Below are positions 8,435 through 14,650 of a DNA stretch of 14,650 nt, piece after piece. Under the pieces are notes generated by a model. That model had not been told where the DNA came from and did not search any database. It saw only the letters and a list, made by a program, of their open reading frames with translations. The stretch is from NCBI GenBank assembly GCA_003483565.1, contig DMYZ01000127.1:1-14650 (forward strand). Direction: 5' to 3'. Position numbers and translations under genes: made by a program. Source of the DNA: Prevotella sp. Its GTDB lineage: Bacteria > Bacteroidota > Bacteroidia > Bacteroidales > Bacteroidaceae. Within the stretch, counting starts at the first letter, position 1. Every line of letters begins with the position of its first letter.

Positions 8435-11400
8435 ATGAGATACTTTTGTTTAAATCTAATGCTAATTATATGCCTGAGTGTACGGGCTCAAATGGGAGTT
8501 CTGTATAATGCTGATAATCAATTACCTAGTAGCTACGTTAGTTGTATCTATCAAGATCATGATGGATATATATGGATAGCAACTTGTGATGGTCTGTCCC
8601 GTTTTGATGGTTACCAATTTCAAATATTTAATAATCATAGTGAGTCTTGTTTCCATATAACAAACAACTATATTAATGATATTATGCAAGTTCATAGCGG
8701 ACGCTTTTATATAGCTAGTAATTACGGAATCCAATATTATGACGGGGGACAATTTCATGATGTAATGATGTCTGATGCTCGGGGAAAAAGCTTTAGTACA
8801 TTTGTCTCTTGGATCATTCAGCGACATAATGGTGATATCCTGGCATCTACTTCCGGTTATGGAATATTGAAAATAATAAATAATCGAGCTATAAAATTGG
8901 ATCATGGTATATATCATTCCATTCATTATGTTAATCGTATTGCAGAGGATCATCAGCAGCGTCTTTGGATACTTACAGAAGATCAGGGTTTATTATGTGT
9001 GAACCATAATCGAATTACACATTATTTTTCCGGCTCAGGGCGTACCGCTTCTGTTCGTGATATATGCATTGATCCTCATAATAATATTTATGTCGTTGTA
9101 AGGGGACAAGGTCTTTTTAAGATGTGCAATAATGATAATGTCTTCCATCACATTGCTGAGGTTAAGGCTAATAATCTCGAGACTATTTATATGACCCGTT
9201 CTGGCATGATCTATCTTGGTACAGACGGTCATGGCATATGTGTGTATAATCCTTTTACTCATGTCGTGAGGGATAATCCCTTTTTCTGTTGGGGAATGGA
9301 TTTGAGCAAGAGCAAAATACAGTCCGTTATAGAGGATTGTAATGGAAATTTATGGATAGGTATGCTACAAAAAGGAGTTTTCATGCAACGTGCTCATCGT
9401 CTGCCTTTTAATTATATGGGTTATCGTCTAGGAAAAGCCAACGTTATCGGCAGCAATAGTGTATCAGCAGTTCTTTTTGATCATCATAATCGTCTATGGG
9501 TGGGCACAGATAAGGATGGTTTATATCTTTTGGATAATCAGAAGCATTTATTGAGACATTATGACCGAAATGTACCTTCGACGATTCTGAATTTGAAGGA
9601 GGATAGCAAAGGACGAATATGGGCCGGATCATTTGCTCAGGGGCTTGGTTATTTTGATACCTCTCTTTCCTGGCATCAGCAAAATTATGGAATAGGTTTG
9701 CATACAAGTGTATTTGGCCTTGTTTGTGATCATAATGGTAATATTTGGGTTGGAACAATGGGCGAAGGCCTTGTTTGTATTCATAATGATGGCTCTTCCT
9801 ACTTTTACAGAATGAAAAAGGGAGCTGAAAATCATCGAGGTATGAATAGCTTGCCTAATAACTATATTTTAGGGATGTCTCTCTCCTTGGATCAGAAACG
9901 CCTTTATATTTGTAGTTCTGTGGGAATCAGTTGTTTTAATCTGGTTACACATAGTTTTGTTGATTTCTTCCATACTAATTGCCTTAATTATGGACATTCT
10001 ACAAGATGTGCTATAGAGGATAGACGTGGTGATTTATGGATAGGGACAGATCATGGACTTATCTGCTATAATATAAAAAACCACTGTCAGCGTAAATATA
10101 CAATAAAGGATGGACTTTCCAATGAAAATATTCAGTCACTGCATTTGGATAATAAAGGTAAACTGTGGGTTGGCACTAGCCATGGGCTTAATCGTATTAA
10201 TCCTGCTACAGGTAGTGTCATTTGCTTTTTTGCAAATAATGGTCTGCAATCCAATGAATTTGGTATTAATGCTGTAGCTGGAAATAGTTCGGGGGAACTT
10301 GTTTTTGGTGGTACAGGTGGTATAACATGGTTTAATCCGTATCTTATTGTTTCTCATGCATGGAATGCTCGTGTCCGTATTTCCAGTATTATTGTTGGCA
10401 ATCATCAATTAGAGGATTCACTTGTAGCTAACAGCCACAAATTTTTTCTTAATTATGATGATAATGCTGTTGCCTTACGTTTTTCAACTTTAACTTATGA
10501 GGATTCTGAAAATATCACCTTCTTATATAGCATTAATAATGGAGACTGGCAACGTCTACAACCAGGACGCAATGATCTTAATTTCGCGCATCTTTCCTCT
10601 GGTACCTATTATATTCGTGTAAAGGCCCTCAAAGATCATTATGTTACAGCTACTTCCGAATTTGAACTTAGCGTGGCAGCACCATGGTATGCCAGTAAAA
10701 TGGCTTATCTCATTTATCTGATTCTTCTAATAATTGGTATTAGAAGTTATTTGATATATCGTAAGAATAAAGAGAAGGAGCACTTGTGCTTACAAGAGCA
10801 TCTTCATGCTGAAGAGATGGGGGAGGCGAAGCTAAAATTCTTTATGAATATGAGCCATGAGATACGAACCCCAATGACGCTTATTGTCTCGCCTCTGCTC
10901 CAGTTACTTAAGGAGGATCATGATTCTCATCGCTATGGAATATATTGTACGATGCGCCGCAATGCAGAGCGTGTTCTCAATCTTATTAATCAAATGATGG
11001 ATTTGAGAAAGATAGAGAAAGGCCAAATGAAGATGTGTATGCGTAAGACCAATATCGTAGATTTTATTAAGGATGTTTATACACTTTTTCAGCAACAGGC
11101 AGCTCATAAGAATATTCATCTAGGACTTGAGTATGATACGGATCCTATAGAAGTCTGGATTGATCGCAGCAATTTTGATAAAGTTCTTGTTAATCTGCTT
11201 TCAAATGCCTTTAAATACACGCATGTAGGTGGCAATATCGTTATTCATATTACTCATGACAGCCATGAATTGAAAATTGCTGTTAGTGATGATGGTGAGC
11301 ATATCCCTGAAGATAAGCTATGCAGTATCTTTGATCGTTTTTATCAGTTGCCGACTAAGTCTAATGATCTTAATGTTGGCACGGGCATAGGTTTAGACTT

Positions 11401-12382
11401 GTCCCGTTCTATTATTGAACTTCATTATGGTAGTATTGCGGCTCATAATCTCTCTAAGGGCTGTGAATTTGTCATTACTTTGCCACTTGGAAACAGCCAT
11501 CTGAAAGCGGATGAAATGAGTTATAATGGCGAAGAGAATGACTTGCATCATTTTGGAAAGGATGAATTTAAAGAAGAACCTATAATAAAAGCTGTTAGTG
11601 ATGAAACATTTGAGGATATACCTCATATTGCTGTTGTAGAAGATGATGAAGAAATTGCTGGCTATCTTAAAGAACAATTACAAATAGATTATAAAGTAAG
11701 AATTTATCCAAATGGTAAAGAAGCCTTTAGTGCAATTTTGCAGGATGTACCGTCTCTTGTTATTAGTGATATAATGATGCCGGAAATGGATGGTAACATT
11801 CTTTGTAGCAAGCTGAAGACTTGTATTACTACAAACCATATACCTGTTATTTTGCTTACAGCTAAGAGTAGTGACGAGGATGAATTACAAGGCCTGGAAA
11901 GTGGTGCTGATGCATATATAGTAAAACCATTTAATATGGATATCCTGCGTTGTACTATTAGTAACCTTCTCCATCAAAGACTTGTATTACGTAATAAATA
12001 TAATGGTAATGAATCTCAATCAGATAAGATGGATATCATCAAACTGGAATCACCGGATAAAAAATTAATGGATCGTATAATGTCTGTGATCAATGAAAAT
12101 TTGAGTAATAGCGATTTAAATGTTGATATGATAGCTGATAAGGTGGGATTGAGCCGTGTTCATTTTTATCGTAAGATGAAGGAATTAACTAACCAGACTC
12201 CTCATAGTTTTATTAGAAATTTACGTATTCGGCAGGCTGCTCTGTTATTGACGAATTCGCATCAGAATATTTCGGAGGTGATGTATGCTTGTGGTTTTAC
12301 TAATCTTGCTAGTTTTTCGACTACTTTTAAGAGCACTTTCGGACTTTCACCAAGAGATTATCAAAAAAAGAATTCAAAATGA
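8435..12382 (+). CDS. Hybrid two-component system regulator (HTCS): periplasmic two-component-regulator propellers, histidine kinase, receiver and AraC-type DNA-binding domain
   Basis: This one-protein signalling system of 1315 residues is the usual activator of Bacteroidales PULs. In order: signal peptide 1-18; about 13 propeller repeats of the xxLWIGTxxGLxxxN type over residues 30-650 (for example GDLWIGTDHGLICYN and GKLWVGTSHGLNRIN); a Y_Y_Y-type beta-sandwich at about 688-735; one membrane helix at 756-775; HisKA with phospho-acceptor His808 in NMSHEIRTP; an ATPase domain with N-box Asn920/Asn924, G1 box DDGEHIP (952-958) and G2 box GTGIG (982-986); a receiver at about 1064-1180 with Asp1112, Thr1142 and Lys1164; and an AraC helix-turn-helix domain at about 1211-1313. 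I prefer the ATG at 8435 to the TTG at 8432 immediately before it. It lies between the two units it probably controls. Ligand is unknown; by family it is a specific oligosaccharide. Confidence 0.97.
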   Translation: MRYFCLNLMLIICLSVRAQMGVLYNADNQLPSSYVSCIYQDHDGYIWIATCDGLSRFDGYQFQIFNNHSESCFHITNNYINDIMQVHSGRFYIASNYGIQYYDGGQFHDVMMSDARGKSFSTFVSWIIQRHNGDILASTSGYGILKIINNRAIKLDHGIYHSIHYVNRIAEDHQQRLWILTEDQGLLCVNHNRITHYFSGSGRTASVRDICIDPHNNIYVVVRGQGLFKMCNNDNVFHHIAEVKANNLETIYMTRSGMIYLGTDGHGICVYNPFTHVVRDNPFFCWGMDLSKSKIQSVIEDCNGNLWIGMLQKGVFMQRAHRLPFNYMGYRLGKANVIGSNSVSAVLFDHHNRLWVGTDKDGLYLLDNQKHLLRHYDRNVPSTILNLKEDSKGRIWAGSFAQGLGYFDTSLSWHQQNYGIGLHTSVFGLVCDHNGNIWVGTMGEGLVCIHNDGSSYFYRMKKGAENHRGMNSLPNNYILGMSLSLDQKRLYICSSVGISCFNLVTHSFVDFFHTNCLNYGHSTRCAIEDRRGDLWIGTDHGLICYNIKNHCQRKYTIKDGLSNENIQSLHLDNKGKLWVGTSHGLNRINPATGSVICFFANNGLQSNEFGINAVAGNSSGELVFGGTGGITWFNPYLIVSHAWNARVRISSIIVGNHQLEDSLVANSHKFFLNYDDNAVALRFSTLTYEDSENITFLYSINNGDWQRLQPGRNDLNFAHLSSGTYYIRVKALKDHYVTATSEFELSVAAPWYASKMAYLIYLILLIIGIRSYLIYRKNKEKEHLCLQEHLHAEEMGEAKLKFFMNMSHEIRTPMTLIVSPLLQLLKEDHDSHRYGIYCTMRRNAERVLNLINQMMDLRKIEKGQMKMCMRKTNIVDFIKDVYTLFQQQAAHKNIHLGLEYDTDPIEVWIDRSNFDKVLVNLLSNAFKYTHVGGNIVIHITHDSHELKIAVSDDGEHIPEDKLCSIFDRFYQLPTKSNDLNVGTGIGLDLSRSIIELHYGSIAAHNLSKGCEFVITLPLGNSHLKADEMSYNGEENDLHHFGKDEFKEEPIIKAVSDETFEDIPHIAVVEDDEEIAGYLKEQLQIDYKVRIYPNGKEAFSAILQDVPSLVISDIMMPEMDGNILCSKLKTCITTNHIPVILLTAKSSDEDELQGLESGADAYIVKPFNMDILRCTISNLLHQRLVLRNKYNGNESQSDKMDIIKLESPDKKLMDRIMSVINENLSNSDLNVDMIADKVGLSRVHFYRKMKELTNQTPHSFIRNLRIRQAALLLTNSHQNISEVMYACGFTNLASFSTTFKSTFGLSPRDYQKKNSK

Positions 12383-12440
12383 AAAGTCTTGTTTCTGGTT
12401 CTATAGCATATTATTAAAGATGTTAATAAAGGTGCGGATA

Positions 12441-12497
12441 ATAAAGTTTTTGATACTTTAAACAAAATGATTTTATAAATAATAGTGTATTTTTGCA
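12441..12497 (+). promoter_or_regulatory. Promoter and candidate HTCS operator of the GH27-esterase unit
   Basis: TATTTTTG at 12488-12495 matches the -7 consensus TAnnTTTG, 35 bp before the GH27 ATG. Upstream, ATAAAGT (12441-12447), TG (12451-12452), TAC (12454-12456) and ACAAA (12462-12466) match the GH43 promoter block at the same offsets, with 37 of 57 positions identical and no gap. No TTTG occurs at the usual 19-21 bp upstream distance, consistent with an activator-dependent promoter. GGATAA overlaps or lies just upstream of the block in both promoters (12436-12441 here; 8308-8303 on the other side). Confidence 0.6.
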
Positions 12498-12530
12498 TAG
12501 TATGGTGGTAAATATTAAAAATAGAGGCTG

Positions 12531-14105
12531 ATGAGAAAATTTTTTTTAGTTGCTGTTCTTTCTGTTTTTGTCGTAACAAGTACTAAAGCTCAGCGTACAC
12601 CTTTGATGGGGTGGAGTTCCTGGAATGCGTTTGGTCTGAATATTAATGAGAACGTTCTGGAAGAGGTGGCAAATGCACTTGTTGATAGTGGATATGCTAA
12701 AGCTGGGTATACTTATTTAAATATTGATGATGGTTTCTGGGGAGGTCGTGACAGCAAAGGTAATCTGATATTTGATGCTAGAAAATTTCCTCATGGAATG
12801 AAAAGGGTTGTAGACTATATTCATAATAAAGGTCTTAAGGCTGGTATTTATTCTGATGCAGGCCAGAATACCTGTGGCGGTGATATAGGTGTAGGACTTT
12901 ATCAGCATGATGAACAGGATTGTCATTTGTTTTTTAACCAGTTAAACTTTGATTTCTTAAAGGTTGACTTTTGTGGAGGTATGTGGAAAAATACTAATCA
13001 TGAACCAATTTATGAAAAACAACGTTATACCGAAATTCATAATATGATCCTTAAAACTGGAGGTAATAAAATTAATTATAATGTTTGCCGATGGGACTAT
13101 CCTGGTACTTGGGTACATGATATCGCAGATTCCTGGCGTATATCTCATGATATATCATGTGATTGGAGTAATGTGAAAGACATTATCCACCAGGGACTCT
13201 ATCTTTCTGCTTACTGCTATGGAGGACATTATAATGATATGGATATGTTGGAGGTAGGTAGAGGATTAACTATGACAGAAGATAAAACCCATTTTGCTCT
13301 TTGGTGCATTATGGATAGTCCTTTGATTCTTGGGTGTGATATACGAAAAGTGAGTGAAGACACTCGTATATTGCTAACTAATAGAGATCTGATTTCTATA
13401 AATCAGGATTCTCTTGAATTACAGGGATATGTGGCTGCCCGAAAAGACAGTTGCTATATTCTGACTAAAGACCTTGAGCAATTGCATGGGAAAAAGCGTG
13501 CTGTAGCAATATACAACCCTACCGAACATACCGTGAACACTATTCTTGATTTTTCTACAGTTGATTTAGGGGGAACCGTTAGTGTGCGAGATGTTTTTAC
13601 TCATAAAAATCTTGGAAAGAAAAAAGAGACAATGGCAGTGACGGTCCTTCCACATGGTACTTGCTGTTATATTCTGTTGGCTACGAAAAGATTAGAACGC
13701 ACGAACTATGAAGGCGAAACTGGATATATTAGTGATTATCAGGAACTGAAGAATAATCAGGTAGAAAAAACCGGTATATATGAAGATACTAGTGGATGTT
13801 CTGGTGGTGCTAAAGTGGCTTGGTTAGGATGTAGCGAACAGAATGATTTGCAGTTTCGCCATGTATATAGTATAAAAGGTGGAAAATATAAACTAGTTAT
13901 AGGTTATATGACACCGGATACTCGCAATATGGTGGTTAGTGTGAATGGTCAAGATGTAGAAAATGTCTCTGTATCCAACAGTAGTATGAACGTTTCAGTA
14001 TATACTTTGTCAATACGACTAAAAAAGGGAGATAATTTGATCCGACTTTCTAATAAGGAGAATTGGATGCCAGATATTGATTATATTAAGATTTTAAAAG
14101 AATAA
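12531..14105 (+). CDS. Glycoside hydrolase family 27 alpha-galactosidase-like enzyme with C-terminal CBM35/CBM6-like module
   Basis: This 524-residue secreted enzyme has a signal peptide at 1-20 ending in TKA. The GH27 (beta/alpha)8 barrel covers about residues 22-300, starting at TPLMGWSSWNAFG and containing YLNIDDGFWGG. The nucleophile is Asp146 in FLKVDFCGG, and the probable acid/base is Asp207 in RISHDISCDW. GHYNDMDMLEVG and MDSPLILGCDI are further family landmarks. A short beta-domain follows (about 300-385). The last 130 residues begin YEGETGYIS, contain SGGAKVAWLG, and end DNLIRLSNKENWMPDIDYIK; they look like a galactose-binding-fold module of the CBM35/CBM6 type. The expected activity is removal of terminal alpha-galactose, though GH27 also holds beta-L-arabinopyranosidases and alpha-N-acetylgalactosaminidases. 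It has its own promoter region and is translationally close (3 bp) to the esterase downstream. AGAGG lies 5-9 bp before the ATG. Confidence 0.94.
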   Translation: MRKFFLVAVLSVFVVTSTKAQRTPLMGWSSWNAFGLNINENVLEEVANALVDSGYAKAGYTYLNIDDGFWGGRDSKGNLIFDARKFPHGMKRVVDYIHNKGLKAGIYSDAGQNTCGGDIGVGLYQHDEQDCHLFFNQLNFDFLKVDFCGGMWKNTNHEPIYEKQRYTEIHNMILKTGGNKINYNVCRWDYPGTWVHDIADSWRISHDISCDWSNVKDIIHQGLYLSAYCYGGHYNDMDMLEVGRGLTMTEDKTHFALWCIMDSPLILGCDIRKVSEDTRILLTNRDLISINQDSLELQGYVAARKDSCYILTKDLEQLHGKKRAVAIYNPTEHTVNTILDFSTVDLGGTVSVRDVFTHKNLGKKKETMAVTVLPHGTCCYILLATKRLERTNYEGETGYISDYQELKNNQVEKTGIYEDTSGCSGGAKVAWLGCSEQNDLQFRHVYSIKGGKYKLVIGYMTPDTRNMVVSVNGQDVENVSVSNSSMNVSVYTLSIRLKKGDNLIRLSNKENWMPDIDYIKILKE

Positions 14106-14108
14106 TAC

Positions 14109-14650
14109 ATGAAAAAACTATTTGTTTGTTTGAGCATGGTGTTACTATCTATGACAACCATGGCAACTCCAGATCCTGATTTTTACATTTTTCTTTGTTT
14201 TGGACAATCAAACATGGAAGGTAATGCAAAGATAGAGTCTCAGGATCGTGAGGGCGTAGATCCTCGCTTTTTGATGATGGCGGCCGTTAATGACAAAAAT
14301 ATGGGGCGAAAGGAAGGTCATTGGTATACTGCCTATCCTCCGCTTTGTAGGTCAAATACTGGTCTCACTCCAGTAGATTATTTTGGTAGGACAATGGTTC
14401 AGTATTTGCCCAAAAATATTCGCGTAGGGGTAATAACGGTAGCTGTAGGAGGATGTCATATAGAAACTTTTATGGAGGATTCTATAGGAAACTATGTGAA
14501 ATATCGTGCCCCTCAATGGATGAAAGGTATGTTGAAGGCTTACGACAACGATCCGTACAAGCGGCTTCTTAGTTTAGCAAAGAAGGCTCAGAAAGTAGGA
14601 GTTATTAAAGGTATTTTACTCCATCAAGGGGAATCGAATACTGGTGATGA
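14109..14650 (+). CDS. SASA/CE6-type carbohydrate (acetylxylan or sialate-type) O-acetylesterase, C-terminus off window
   Basis: The frame is open from an ATG at 14109 to the window edge (180 codons plus two bases). A signal peptide covers about residues 1-19 (MKKLFVCLSMVLLSMTTMA). SGNH-hydrolase motifs are visible: FGQSNMEGNA with nucleophile Ser34, VITVAVGGCHIETF (108-121) as the glycine-containing oxyanion block, and GILLHQGESNTGD (168-180), the block holding the HQGE signature. The catalytic Asp/His of the last block would lie beyond the right edge. Such proteins are often labelled sialate O-acetylesterase, but in glycan loci they mostly remove O-acetyl groups from xylan or similar polymers (CE6). 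It starts 3 bp after the GH27 stop, so both are on one transcript. Its presence suggests the target glycan is acetylated. The exact acetylated sugar cannot be read from sequence. Confidence 0.9.
   Translation, partial: MKKLFVCLSMVLLSMTTMATPDPDFYIFLCFGQSNMEGNAKIESQDREGVDPRFLMMAAVNDKNMGRKEGHWYTAYPPLCRSNTGLTPVDYFGRTMVQYLPKNIRVGVITVAVGGCHIETFMEDSIGNYVKYRAPQWMKGMLKAYDNDPYKRLLSLAKKAQKVGVIKGILLHQGESNTGD

Noticed and set aside
12442..12460. Inverted repeat TAAAGT/ACTTTA as HTCS operator or as terminator of the HTCS transcript
   Set aside because: Only the left arm is conserved in the matching GH43 promoter block, so the dyad itself is not shared. With 6-bp A/T-rich arms and no following T-run it is also too weak for a terminator.

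Overview
This window is most of a polysaccharide utilization locus (PUL) from a Bacteroidales bacterium, most likely Prevotella/Segatella or a close relative. The support is an AT-rich sequence, SusC/SusD pairs, a one-protein hybrid two-component regulator (HTCS), TAnnTTTG-type -7 promoter elements, and A-rich translation leaders with little or no Shine-Dalgarno sequence. The species call is inference.

Layout. On the minus strand, reading from 8227 down to the left edge, there is one tightly packed operon: a GH43 glycosidase (8227-6590), a full-length SusC-type TonB-dependent transporter (6562-3440), its SusD-type lipoprotein (3429-1546), and a second, divergent SusC-type transporter (1509 to beyond base 1, C-terminus missing). 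A 207-bp divergent intergenic region separates this operon from a plus-strand HTCS regulator (8435-12382). After a 148-bp gap a second plus-strand unit begins: a GH27 alpha-galactosidase-like enzyme with a C-terminal galactose-binding-fold module (12531-14105) and, 3 bp later, a SASA/CE6-type carbohydrate esterase (from 14109, cut by the right edge).

How it works (established PUL logic applied to these genes). Secreted enzymes trim side chains and acetyl groups. SusD-SusC complexes capture oligosaccharides and import them. The periplasmic beta-propeller sensor of the HTCS binds a breakdown product and activates the enzyme and transport genes on both sides. The set GH43 + GH27 + CE6 esterase + tandem SusC/D resembles hemicellulose loci, with acetylated and galactose-decorated (arabino)xylan as the leading guess and acetylated galactomannan or galactoglucomannan as the alternative. 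The backbone hydrolase is not in the window.

The most useful new observation is regulatory. The GH43-susCD promoter and the GH27-esterase promoter, in opposite orientations on either side of the HTCS gene, share a 57-bp block that aligns without gaps (37 of 57 identical). It has matching islands upstream of the -7 element and no recognisable -33 element. This is a strong candidate for the HTCS operator. The HTCS gene's own promoter does not show it. Otherwise the locus looks like a conventional PUL; I see no RNA genes, CRISPR arrays, insertion sequences or phage genes.
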